Positions 1 through 6,762 of a DNA stretch of 24,033 bases are shown piece by piece. How positions within the stretch are numbered: position 1 is the first letter of the stretch; every line of letters begins with the position of its first letter. Source of the stretch: a virus; IMG/VR virus record IMGVR_UViG_3300002835_014123, positions 1-24,033 of that record. One strand, given 5' to 3'. Below the pieces are notes generated by a model. The model saw nothing but the letters and a program-made list of their open reading frames with translations. It was not told the DNA's origin and did no database searches. A program made the position numbers and the translations under genes.

Positions 1-458
1 GTTGTGAAGCATTCGCTTAGCTGTATCCACGAAGGGGACGAAATAATTGCCAGAACCTCCCCAAAACCTGCGTAATAGCTGACAATCGGTTGGTTCTCTC
101 CAGTTTCGCTTGTTTCAAAGTCGGTGTAAGCAGGGATCGTCTTAGCAAATGTTCCATCTGGATAATACCAATCAAAACCCATCTGGGTTGTGGTGCTAAT
201 GCCCACCTGTGTCCTTGAGACGTAAGTAGAAGCTAAGGTCGTCACTCGTTCATATGAAGAGTTGGAGGTTGCAACTGTAATTTCTGAAGCTGAATTTGTG
301 GAAGTTGTCCAAACCGAATAATTTCCCTCGGTAGTCGTTGTCTCGCTGGAGTTATAGGTAAGTGTCTCTACCATCGTGTTGACTAACTGATATATTTGTA
401 TACCCCAGTCGGTATAAACCTCTCCAACAAACATGGGAGGGCCAGCAACGCTAATCAT
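1..458 (-). CDS. Partial tail-region protein, runs off the left edge
   Basis: An open frame starts at the ATG at 458 and stays open to the window edge (about 152 codons seen; the C-terminus is missing). Its ATG overlaps the TGA of the preceding gene as ATGA, which decides the start and implies translational coupling. The visible part begins MISVAGPPMFVGEVYTDWGI and is rich in Thr and Ser, with aromatic residues and no obvious membrane segment. Its place after the tape measure gene and two minor tail genes suggests a distal-tail or tip component, but I recognise no family. The DNA looks more A+T-rich than the head genes. The frame is clear; the role is an inference from position only. Confidence 0.75.
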   Translation of the reverse strand, partial: MISVAGPPMFVGEVYTDWGIQIYQLVNTMVETLTYNSSETTTTEGNYSVWTTSTNSASEITVATSNSSYERVTTLASTYVSRTQVGISTTTQMGFDWYYPDGTFAKTIPAYTDFETSETGENQPIVSYYAGFGEVLAIISSPSWIQLSECFT

Positions 459-1048
459 GACACGATCAGGTTGTACCAGCGATCAACTCCAGGAACGCCT
501 ACGGGAGGTGTCGTTAACTTGTCGGTCTGGATCGCCAGCGATGAACTAACCACGGGATTGCCATTGCCAATCGTCCGAAACGCTTTCCCGTCCTTGGTAA
601 GGCCAAAGACAAACTTCACCTCTGAAGGCAATGCCGATGGGATGAGAGTTGGGGGCGAAGGAGGGTTTGAATCTGTAAGGATTTCTGCCGCCGTAATCTT
701 GGTTCCATCCGTGCTTAACTTGCAGATGAAATAGGTGAGTGTGTCGTTGATTGTGAACTCGGTAAAGATATTCGACGGGATAATGCCAGCCACCAAGCCG
801 GGGACGATGGTCGCCTGGTCACCGCTGGTGGCGGATGAAAGCTGGATGTCGAAGGGCTGAAGAGCAGGCTTAGACGATCCACCTCCATTGATCGAGAGTG
901 AGAACCCACCGCGTGATGCGGTGTAGCTGTAGCCGACACCCGGCTGGATCTCCCGAGCGCGAAGCTCGGCATCCAGCCACACGGCGAAGCGATCCCATGC
1001 GGCAGGAGTCAGCTCTCCTCCACTCTGAAGCCGTGGGCAACGGGACAT
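455..1048 (-). CDS. Putative minor tail protein (197 aa)
   Basis: A 197-aa protein starting MSRCPRLQSGGELTPAAWDR. A longer version starting at 1126 is possible, but it would overlap the preceding gene by 76 bases; the ATG at 1048 lies 2 bases after that gene's TAG (1051-1053), so I chose it. The N-terminal part contains a Trp-rich short helix (AAWDRFAVWLDAELR) followed by a Gly/Ser-rich beta-type segment; the rest is Thr/Pro/Ser-rich and beta-like. There is no visible Shine-Dalgarno site. It is coupled by an ATGA overlap to the next gene. Position downstream of the tape measure suggests a distal-tail or tip protein. No family is recognised. Confidence 0.8.
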   Translation of the reverse strand: MSRCPRLQSGGELTPAAWDRFAVWLDAELRAREIQPGVGYSYTASRGGFSLSINGGGSSKPALQPFDIQLSSATSGDQATIVPGLVAGIIPSNIFTEFTINDTLTYFICKLSTDGTKITAAEILTDSNPPSPPTLIPSALPSEVKFVFGLTKDGKAFRTIGNGNPVVSSSLAIQTDKLTTPPVGVPGVDRWYNLIVS

Positions 1049-1050
1049 GA

Positions 1051-1737
1051 CTAGTTGGCTGTTCCGTAGACCGTCGGCTCCCACCCACCCTGTCCGCTGG
1101 CCCGATACTCTTGGGTCACGCGCCACTTCCCGTCGATCAAAGCAACGGCATTCATTCCGGTGAGCATCCAGTTCCCCCCGCTGGGCAGTGCGGGTGCATT
1201 GGTGAGACCCGTGGCGATCTTCCCGATCTCACTCATGCTGGGCAGAGTTGTCTGATCGGCGGTGATGGAGAGGGTGATCGATGGCTTCAGCACCGAGTCC
1301 TGCCCCTTGAGGATCAGACGGGCGTAGGCGGCCAGCCCTGTGGAGCCAGCAGCCGGATCAGTGTATTTACTCCAACTCTCGGTTCCATTCTCGCAATTCT
1401 GGATGATCTTATGTGCATTCGCATCCAAGGCCCAAGGTTGTCCTGATGCAAATTTCCAGAAGCTCTTCAGCGGTTCGCTCGAGGTGGTCGTGTGGATTTC
1501 GTAGTTCCAAGTCTGTGAGGAACCACCGCCGCCGCCGCCTCCACCGCCGCCTGTCGTGTCGCCGTCAGAATCGTAGGTGAGGCGATAGACCCCCTCGGCG
1601 AAACTCTTGGTGACGTTGAAAGAGCCGCTCGGGACCTCTGGAAATGCACTCAGGCTCTCGACGGTGGTCGTGGTGATGAATCGCCCAAGGTTGGATGACC
1701 ACTTCGATGAGGTGGAGACTGTGGTTTCGGCTGGCAT
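1051..1737 (-). CDS. Two-part minor tail protein with polyglycine linker
   Basis: A 228-aa protein directly downstream of the tape measure gene (20-base gap). The N-terminal part (about residues 1-60, Thr/Ser-rich, beta-like) is joined to a C-terminal domain (about residues 73-228) by ten consecutive glycines at residues 63-72, encoded at 1522-1551 mainly by GGC and GGT codons. The C-terminal half contains Trp and Tyr residues typical of a virion beta domain and ends GGWEPTVYGTAN. No enzymatic motif is seen. The start ATG has no Shine-Dalgarno site; its leader carries CTAACCCCCGACC, resembling the leaders of the capsid and tail-tube-like genes. It is probably a structural protein of the distal tail, inferred from order. 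Confidence 0.8.
   Translation of the reverse strand: MPAETTVSTSSKWSSNLGRFITTTTVESLSAFPEVPSGSFNVTKSFAEGVYRLTYDSDGDTTGGGGGGGGGGSSQTWNYEIHTTTSSEPLKSFWKFASGQPWALDANAHKIIQNCENGTESWSKYTDPAAGSTGLAAYARLILKGQDSVLKPSITLSITADQTTLPSMSEIGKIATGLTNAPALPSGGNWMLTGMNAVALIDGKWRVTQEYRASGQGGWEPTVYGTAN
1522..1551 (-). repeat. GGN trinucleotide run encoding Gly10
   Basis: Ten successive GGN codons (GGC, GGT, one GGA) inside the minor tail gene. Such runs are prone to length change by slippage, which here would alter the hinge length without changing the frame. Confidence 0.9.
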
Positions 1738-1757
1738 GATCGTGCGATGGTCGGGGG

Positions 1758-3254
1758 TTAGTAGGCAGGCGCGAACTCGGCCATGACGGGCGACATCATG
1801 CCCTTGGCCAAATTCTGGTTGATCGATTGCAGGAGGCTGGTCTGCCTCTTGTTCTCCTCGAGGATGGGGTTGCTCCCCCCGCCGACTGAGATGCCGCCGC
1901 CTCCGATCTTGGCAAGGGTGTCGGCGAAGATGGACTGCTTGGCTACCTGGCCGATCTCGGCCCCATTGAAGGTGCTCTGCCCCATGACTCGGCTTGCGTT
2001 ATCGGCGGTCGCCTTGGCGTTGGTAGCCTTTGTCGCATCGGTCGCTGTCACCACGGGGGCCAGGCTCTCCTTGAGCTGATCCGAAAGAACGCCGATGCGT
2101 TCTTTGAGGCTTGAGCCGAGAGCGGCCTTGTTCCCGGCATCCTCCGCGCTGAGATTGGTCAGGCCATTGCCACGGCTCTGGACTTCCCCAAGGATCTGGT
2201 CAAAGGATGTCGCCTTGAACCCTTTCAGGCCGAGCTTCTCGCCAAGGACTGGGATCTTCCCAACCATCTCCATTGCCGACTCGACGGCCTTCTGGAGTCC
2301 GGCCTCCAAGTAGTCGAGGGGTGTCTTGAAAGTCCTGATAAGGAAATCCCTGATCTGAGATCCGATGTAGTAGAAGGAATCGAGAATAACTGAGATGCCC
2401 TCCTTGCTGAAGACGAGGCCGATGGTGTCACCGATGAACTGGACGACCTTGCTCCACTCGCCGGAGAAATCCGTGGAGAAGTTCCCGATGAGATTGCCGA
2501 GCTTCTGTCCAATCCCGGCGAGGTCGATGCTGTCGATCCCATTTGCCAGTGTGTCCAAGAGGCCGGTCATGCCGCTGGCCATGCCGACGAAGAGTCCCTG
2601 CAACTTGGGGCCGACGCGACCCAGCGAGTCGCTCGCCTTGTCGAAGATGCCGGCATTCTCCCCCAGTAATCGGGCGGTCTCGGAGATATTCCCGGCCTCC
2701 TTGAAATTCGGGTCCATGAAGACCTGAAGCAATTCGCCGCCGCTCTTACCAAAGAGGGCCATGGCCGCTGCCGACCTCTCCACACTATTGGGAAGCTGTG
2801 AGATGGCATTCCCGATCTGGGCGAAGGCTTGGCCGGAATCCATCGAGGCTAGGCTCTGAGGGTCGAGGCCGAGGGACTTCATCACGTCGGCCTCCTTGCC
2901 CCCTCCGACCGCCGAAGCTAGGGACTTCTGCATTTTATTCACCGCTGGGCCGAGCTTCTCGGCATCGACCCCGGCATCCTTGAACGCGAGCCGCAGGCCG
3001 TAAAGTGACTCGACGGCGACGCCAGTCCGATTCGAGAGATCGACCATCTCACTCCCGAGATCAAGGGCACCTTTCATCCCGGCCATAGAAGCCCCGATAG
3101 CGGCAATGGATGCAGCCGCTCCGGCCATCGCGGCGGTATTGATGGCCCCGAGGCCGATGGATCCGAGTTTCTTGGCGGCGGCACCGACTTGGGAAAAGGC
3201 CCCTAGGACGGCATCTTTCCCCGTTACGCCAATGCTGACAGATACGTCGCTCAT
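1758..3254 (-). CDS. Tail tape measure protein (short, 498 aa)
   Basis: A 498-aa protein starting MSDVSVSIGVTGKDAVLGAF. The N-terminus (to about residue 60) is Ala/Gly-rich and helical with a hydrophobic stretch. It is followed by a long Lys/Asp/Ala-rich helical body with alternating hydrophobic and charged segments (for example LASMDSGQAFAQIGNAISQL), which is typical of tape measure proteins that fill the tail tube and set tail length. The length is at the short end of the siphovirus range; at about 0.15 nm per residue it would fit a tail near 75 nm (family rule, not measured). It has a recognisable ribosome site (GGGAGC, 6 bases before the ATG), unlike most late genes here. The tail chaperone gene, normally adjacent, is separated from it by three genes. 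Confidence 0.85.
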   Translation of the reverse strand: MSDVSVSIGVTGKDAVLGAFSQVGAAAKKLGSIGLGAINTAAMAGAAASIAAIGASMAGMKGALDLGSEMVDLSNRTGVAVESLYGLRLAFKDAGVDAEKLGPAVNKMQKSLASAVGGGKEADVMKSLGLDPQSLASMDSGQAFAQIGNAISQLPNSVERSAAAMALFGKSGGELLQVFMDPNFKEAGNISETARLLGENAGIFDKASDSLGRVGPKLQGLFVGMASGMTGLLDTLANGIDSIDLAGIGQKLGNLIGNFSTDFSGEWSKVVQFIGDTIGLVFSKEGISVILDSFYYIGSQIRDFLIRTFKTPLDYLEAGLQKAVESAMEMVGKIPVLGEKLGLKGFKATSFDQILGEVQSRGNGLTNLSAEDAGNKAALGSSLKERIGVLSDQLKESLAPVVTATDATKATNAKATADNASRVMGQSTFNGAEIGQVAKQSIFADTLAKIGGGGISVGGGSNPILEENKRQTSLLQSINQNLAKGMMSPVMAEFAPAY

Positions 3255-3297
3255 GCTATAGCTCCCGTGCTGTCAAACAGGCTTGATCAGCCGCCGA

Positions 3298-4197
3298 TCA
3301 AAATGGTGCCGACGCTTTTTTCAGGGCTTCCTTAATTTCTTTTCCTAGAGATCGGTAAAACTTCTGGCGGGAGATCCTGATGGCTTCCTTGTGATCCGTA
3401 GGACGAAGAGCTTTGTCAGCCCATGGGAGCCTATTTACCAATGTGATCTTGGGTAGATCATTGGTGGCATTATCACTTACCGAGTGAGGAACGGCTGATG
3501 CATGCCGCTTAACCCACGCAGGAATGCCGCGAAGCGCATCCTGCACATCAGCCTTGACAGAGATGGCACAGGCCGCCCATGCGGCCTTGGTCAGCCCCAC
3601 TAGCTTCTGTTTCTCCTTGATGTATTTCTCCAGATCGTTGGATTTGTAGACGACGATGCGTGTCTGCCAGTTCTTACGAACCCGTCCATAGTCATTGCGA
3701 GTTCGCTTGTGGATAGATCTATCGACAGTTGGATCAACCTTTAGATTTGAGAACCCCTCGGATGATGACAGCAAATCCTGAAGGGCCGACATCCCGAGTC
3801 TTGAAGTCTTCTTGGTTATCCGCTTCTGCTCTTTTCTACGATTCTGAATCCTGTTTCCACCATCTATCGCGGCAATGATGGCATCGCGGAGTTCAAAGTC
3901 CCTGACAATAACCCTTTTAACAACTTCCCTTAGACTTTGCTTTGTTCTGCCGTGAAGAGTTTTAATCGGGGCCGCAGGCGTATAGACTCGGAGAATATCG
4001 TTTTGAGTGGCAATCTCCCCCTTTTTCTTTGCTTCATTGTTCCGGCCATAAGGGGGGACGGAGTAAGCTAGGTTGACAGCCATGAGTCTGGCACTCCGGC
4101 GAAGGGTAGAGGCCACGCATTTACCAGTAGCCTCCTTATACTTCAAAAGTCGTTTTTGAAGCTTTTTGTCGTCAATCTGAACTTTTGGCGTGGCCAT
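3298..4197 (-). CDS. Tail-module protein, A+T-richer than neighbours
   Basis: A 299-aa basic protein (many Lys and Arg) starting MATPKVQIDDKKLQKRLLKY. The C-terminal third carries LTKAAWAACAISVKADVQ followed by GIPAWVKRHA, a pattern I associate with phage virion-morphogenesis or gp10-like minor proteins; this family link is tentative. It lies immediately upstream of the tape measure gene on the same strand. Codon usage and base composition are visibly more A+T-rich than the genes on either side, suggesting a different recent history. The leader before the ATG has only a weak, very close AGAGG. It reads divergently from the ligase gene across an 83-base gap. Confidence 0.7.
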   Translation of the reverse strand: MATPKVQIDDKKLQKRLLKYKEATGKCVASTLRRSARLMAVNLAYSVPPYGRNNEAKKKGEIATQNDILRVYTPAAPIKTLHGRTKQSLREVVKRVIVRDFELRDAIIAAIDGGNRIQNRRKEQKRITKKTSRLGMSALQDLLSSSEGFSNLKVDPTVDRSIHKRTRNDYGRVRKNWQTRIVVYKSNDLEKYIKEKQKLVGLTKAAWAACAISVKADVQDALRGIPAWVKRHASAVPHSVSDNATNDLPKITLVNRLPWADKALRPTDHKEAIRISRQKFYRSLGKEIKEALKKASAPF

Positions 4198-4280
4198 ACC
4201 TCTTTCAACCCCCTGTCAAAGCTGGAAATCATTTGATTTCTATTATTTACAAAAACCCTTTTTCATGGGATCTTTAACCC
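4198..4280. promoter_or_regulatory. Divergent leader between tail gene and ligase
   Basis: An 83-base A+T-rich gap between two divergently transcribed genes, so it should hold the ligase promoter. It contains a perfect 7-bp palindrome arm pair, GAAATCA/TGATTTC (4225-4240), that could be an operator, perhaps for the RHH protein encoded downstream of the ligase (inference). I could not identify convincing -35/-10 boxes. Confidence 0.45.
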
Positions 4281-4283
4281 ATG
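4264..4283 (+). promoter_or_regulatory. Hairpin over the ligase start codon
   Basis: CATGGG (4264-4269) pairs with CCCATG (4278-4283) around an 8-base loop. The second arm contains the ligase ATG, and the first arm contains GGGA, the only purine-rich stretch near the start. Folding would hide both, so this could limit ligase translation. Confidence 0.5.
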
Positions 4284-5138
4284 AACTTCTCCATATCAGA
4301 GCCGATGCTGGCGGCGAATTTCCATATCTTCGCCGGGGTGGAATTGCCCTTTCTGGCCTCCGCAAAATATGACGGGATCAGATGCCTGATCGTGGAGCGC
4401 GAAGGACGACCCGCAGCCGTCACCAGAACGATGCGCCCGATCCCGAATGTGGCCACACGCCGATGGCTGGAGGAGAACTGTCCTATCGGCTTCGATGGGG
4501 AGCTTGTCGTCCGGGGGGAGGATTTTCATGGAACCTCTTCCGCGATTATGAGCCGAAACGGGAAGCCCGATTTCCTCTTCGCCCTCTTCGACTATATCGA
4601 CCCGAAGAGTGCCGCCCCCTTCTCGACTCCATTCTGCGAGAGAATCGCCCGACTGGATGACCTTCTCTCATCGCTCAACCTTGGGGGCCGTGTGCATCGA
4701 ATCGAGCAGACGACCATCGTGTGCATCACGCAACTTGATGACCTGATGGCTCATGCGCTGGCGGATGGACACGAGGGCCTTGTCCTTCGCCGTCCTGATG
4801 GCATCTACAAGACGGGACGCTCCACCTCCGAAGAGGGGTTGATGATGAAGCTGAAGCCCCAAGAGGATGCGGAAGCCGAGATCGTGGGATTTGAGCCAGA
4901 ACGAACGGATCTCTTCACGCCTGACCGCCTTGGAGCATTCTCCGTGAGGCTCCTGAGTGATCCGTCCATCCGCTTCCATGTCGGGACGGGACTCTCCGAC
5001 CGCCAGCGTGGGGAGTTCTGGAATCGGAGAGAATCAATGCGCGGGAAGATCCTTCGCTTCAGTTACCAATCGCGGGGGATGAAATCCGCTCCACGCTTCC
5101 CTGTCTTCCAAGGAATCCGAGATGAATCAGACATCTAA
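4281..5138 (+). CDS. ATP-dependent DNA ligase
   Basis: A 285-aa compact phage-type ATP-dependent ligase, which seals nicks through a lysyl-AMP intermediate. The nucleotidyltransferase motifs appear in order: motif I KYDGIR with adenylated Lys29, motif III FDGEL (71-75), motif IIIa FLFALFDYI (98-106), motif IV EGLVLR (165-170) and motif V LMMKLKP with Lys190 and Lys192. An OB-fold part follows (AEIVGFEPER, then VGTGLSDRQR and GKILRF). All key residues are present, so it is probably active. The start at 4281 follows an in-frame TAA at 4275-4277; an internal Met at residue 9 is the only close alternative. It lies on the strand opposite to all neighbours, inside the tail cassette, and overlaps the RHH gene by 17 bases. 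Confidence 0.92.
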   Translation: MNFSISEPMLAANFHIFAGVELPFLASAKYDGIRCLIVEREGRPAAVTRTMRPIPNVATRRWLEENCPIGFDGELVVRGEDFHGTSSAIMSRNGKPDFLFALFDYIDPKSAAPFSTPFCERIARLDDLLSSLNLGGRVHRIEQTTIVCITQLDDLMAHALADGHEGLVLRRPDGIYKTGRSTSEEGLMMKLKPQEDAEAEIVGFEPERTDLFTPDRLGAFSVRLLSDPSIRFHVGTGLSDRQRGEFWNRRESMRGKILRFSYQSRGMKSAPRFPVFQGIRDESDI

Positions 5139-5304
5139 GCGCGGAGGATGGAGGCCGGGGGCAGGCCGTAAGAAGGGAAGTGGAAAAGGCCGTGTCTCAG
5201 TGACTGGATCTCTATCCATGCCGAGAGAGATGTGGGAGAGGCTGGATGCCATGAGGGGGAGCATCTCCCGAGGGAAATGGCTGGCCTCAAAACTTCTCAA
5301 ATAG
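5122..5304 (+). CDS. Ribbon-helix-helix DNA-binding protein with basic arm
   Basis: A 60-aa protein. The N-terminus, GGWRPGAGRKKGSGKG, is a basic Gly/Arg arm of the GGxRPGAGRK kind seen in phage DNA-binding proteins. It is followed by a ribbon-helix-helix pattern: strand RVSVTGSLSM, helix PREMWERLDAMRG, then SRGKWLASKLL. A ribosome site AAGGA lies 9 bases before the ATG. It overlaps the ligase 3' end by 17 bases, so the two form a plus-strand operon. It ends tail-to-tail with an 8-base overlap on the tail chaperone gene of the other strand. The likely job is transcription regulation, perhaps of its own operon; this is inference. Confidence 0.75.
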   Translation: MNQTSKRGGWRPGAGRKKGSGKGRVSVTGSLSMPREMWERLDAMRGSISRGKWLASKLLK

Positions 5305-5910
5305 GTTCATCCTCCCCCGTGTCAACTGCCGCAAAGGCCAGCAACTCGCCGATCTGGACATCGGCAGGGGCCGACTCCCTCACCGTCCAGACATCGTGAG
5401 AGCGCAGCGCGGCGTGGTAGTAGGCATTCACCCGGTAGACAGGCATCTCCAGAATCGCCTCCTCACTGAAGCCCCCTTCCTTCGCCAAGGTGAAGACCAA
5501 GGCCGCAAGGGAAGGAGGCTCGATTAGTTTGGGGGTGCGGTCTCCGAGGAAGAAGATGAGGGCTTCGGAATGACCTCGACAGCCGTCTCCTTCTCCAGCC
5601 CCGTGACGACTACGAACCAATCGGCTGCGGCCTTCAGGTCGTCGTCACTCACCCCCTCGAGGAAGGCATCCTTGTCCACAAGGTAGGCTGACTTGTTCAG
5701 GGTATTGAGAGCCACCCGCTCAATCGGGGCGGCGAGCAGGTAGATGAAGGCAAAAAGGATCTCCTCATTCCGATCGGCATCGTCGATGTCGAGCCAACGC
5801 AGGATGCGAGAGAGCTTCAGCTTGATCCGGTTCGAGTAGGGGCGAACCTTCACCCCGGCGATGATAGGCTCCTCGGCGTAGAGGCGTTCGTTGAGTGTTT
5901 CCTCGCTCAT
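5297..5910 (-). CDS. Tail assembly chaperone, -1 frameshift fusion (gpGT-like)
   Basis: The frameshift product combines the 128-aa upstream frame (5910 down to 5527) with a second frame from 5527 to the TGA at 5297-5299, giving 204 aa. Base 5527 is read twice. The T-like extension begins LIEPPSLAALVFTLAKEG and ends GEDEPI; it has no start codon or ribosome site placed to make it independently. In siphoviruses a G-type protein and a minor G-T fusion chaperone the tape measure protein during tail assembly, with T binding the tube protein. Size, order between tube-like and tape measure genes, and a canonical slippery site with a stem (5471-5533) all agree. Two reverse-strand genes separate it from the tape measure. 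Confidence 0.85.
5471..5533 (-). promoter_or_regulatory. Programmed -1 ribosomal frameshift signal
   Basis: Minus-strand heptamer C CCA AAC (5533-5527) matches the X XXY YYZ rule in the reading frame of the upstream gene, one codon before its TAA. After a 7-nt spacer (TAATCGA), GCCTCCTTCC (5519-5510) pairs fully with GGAAGGGGGC (5480-5471), ten pairs with one G-U, around a 29-nt loop. Spacing and stem are those of known frameshift stimulators. Confidence 0.85.
5524..5910 (-). CDS. Tail assembly chaperone, unshifted product (gpG-like)
   Basis: A 128-aa protein starting MSEETLNERLYAEEPIIAGV and ending in a Pro/Ser-rich stretch (KPSSSSSETAPPN) with the TAA just after the slippery site. A longer reading from 6015 would overlap the preceding gene by about 100 bases with an Arg/Pro-rich N-terminus of shadow type, so I take the ATG at 5910, 4 bases after that gene's stop. 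The helical acidic body fits G-type tail chaperones. It is not a virion component in known phages. No Shine-Dalgarno site is seen. Confidence 0.85.
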   Translation of the reverse strand: MSEETLNERLYAEEPIIAGVKVRPYSNRIKLKLSRILRWLDIDDADRNEEILFAFIYLLAAPIERVALNTLNKSAYLVDKDAFLEGVSDDDLKAAADWFVVVTGLEKETAVEVIPKPSSSSSETAPPN

Positions 5911-5914
5911 AACA

Positions 5915-6364
5915 TTACAGCTTGGCAATGAGCTTCTGCCGCTCGGCCTCGGTGGCATTCGCCGGGATGTAGGCGGCACGGCCTCCACGGGTGACCTTGA
6001 TCGTCGGGGAGGCATTCTTGATCTGATCGCGGAGCGAGTTGACGTTCTCCATGAGGCACTTCATGAAGCTGATGGGGTGGTCGGGATTCCCCGCGATCCA
6101 TTCCCTGTCCTGGTATCGCTTCAGGAACTCGGCCTGACTGACCTTCTCCCCCGAGAAGGCGCGAAACTCGATCTCGGCATCCTTGAGCAACCAGACAACC
6201 GTGCGCCGGGGCTTGCCGTCAGACCCCTGCTCGATGGTGTCGAGGTAGCCATTCTCACCGAGGGAGCCGCCCGAGGTGAGTGCCGCCGCGACGGCGTGGG
6301 TATTGGCAGAGGAGAGTGGGTGCTGGTGATCGACCAGCACGGAGAGCTTTTCGTTGGTATTCAT
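5915..6364 (-). CDS. Tail-module protein of unknown function (149 aa)
   Basis: A 149-aa protein starting MNTNEKLSVLVDHQHPLSSA, placed between the second tube-like gene and the tail chaperone. It is mixed alpha/beta by eye, with a central WLLKDAEIEFRAFSGEKVSQ segment and a C-terminal KVTRGGRAAYIPANATEAER segment ending in a helix. No membrane segment, signal peptide or enzymatic motif is seen. The start ATG has no Shine-Dalgarno site; its leader is A/C-rich. Stop and next start are 4 bases apart, so translation is probably coupled to the chaperone. A conserved phage structural or assembly protein is likely by position; I do not recognise the family. Confidence 0.8.
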   Translation of the reverse strand: MNTNEKLSVLVDHQHPLSSANTHAVAAALTSGGSLGENGYLDTIEQGSDGKPRRTVVWLLKDAEIEFRAFSGEKVSQAEFLKRYQDREWIAGNPDHPISFMKCLMENVNSLRDQIKNASPTIKVTRGGRAAYIPANATEAERQKLIAKL

Positions 6365-6399
6365 CGGTTTATTCGAGACTGTTAGTGGCGTGATGGCTG

Positions 6400-6729
6400 T
6401 TAGGCCGTGGCTGCGGGGAACTGCTTCCCGCTATACTTCCACGAGGCGAAGTCGTCGTTCTTCTCGGTCTTGCTGAAGGAATCGATGACGATGATCCCTC
6501 CCGAGATGGTGGAGGGGATGTTCGAGGAGGCCACTCCTAGCGTGATCGAAGGGTAATCGCCCGATCCCTCCACGGAGAACTCTCCGGTCGGGTCAATTAA
6601 GGCAGCGGCAGAGAAGGCTCCGACACGATCCTTCAGTACCTTGGTCTCGACCTTGCGCGATGTGGTGACCTTGGAGATGGTGCCGGAGGTGAAGGAAGAG
6701 ATTCCGATGGCGGCGGTGACGGCTGGCAT
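6400..6729 (-). CDS. Small tail-tube-like protein, paralog 2
   Basis: A 109-aa protein starting MPAVTAAIGISSFTSGTISK. It shares a pattern with the next gene upstream: MPA start, a VT...K.E.K...D..G core, SV.G.G..P, TL..A..N, SG...V.S.S..E.N.DF. The two are therefore tandem paralogs. Beta-rich, Thr/Ser/Gly-rich composition and location between head-tail joining genes and the tail chaperone fit a tube subunit, although typical tube proteins are longer. The leader is SD-less and C-rich, with CTAACCGACCACCCACCATG ending at the start. Which paralog makes the bulk of the tube cannot be told from sequence. Confidence 0.75.
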   Translation of the reverse strand: MPAVTAAIGISSFTSGTISKVTTSRKVETKVLKDRVGAFSAAALIDPTGEFSVEGSGDYPSITLGVASSNIPSTISGGIIVIDSFSKTEKNDDFASWKYSGKQFPAATA

Positions 6730-6762
6730 GGTGGGTGGTCGGTTAGGGGTGGTGGGTTGCTC

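Noticed and set aside
5524-6015. Longer chaperone frame starting at 6015
   Set aside because: The added N-terminus is Arg/Pro/Ser-rich shadow sequence over the preceding gene; MSEETLNERL at 5910 follows that gene's stop by 4 bases.
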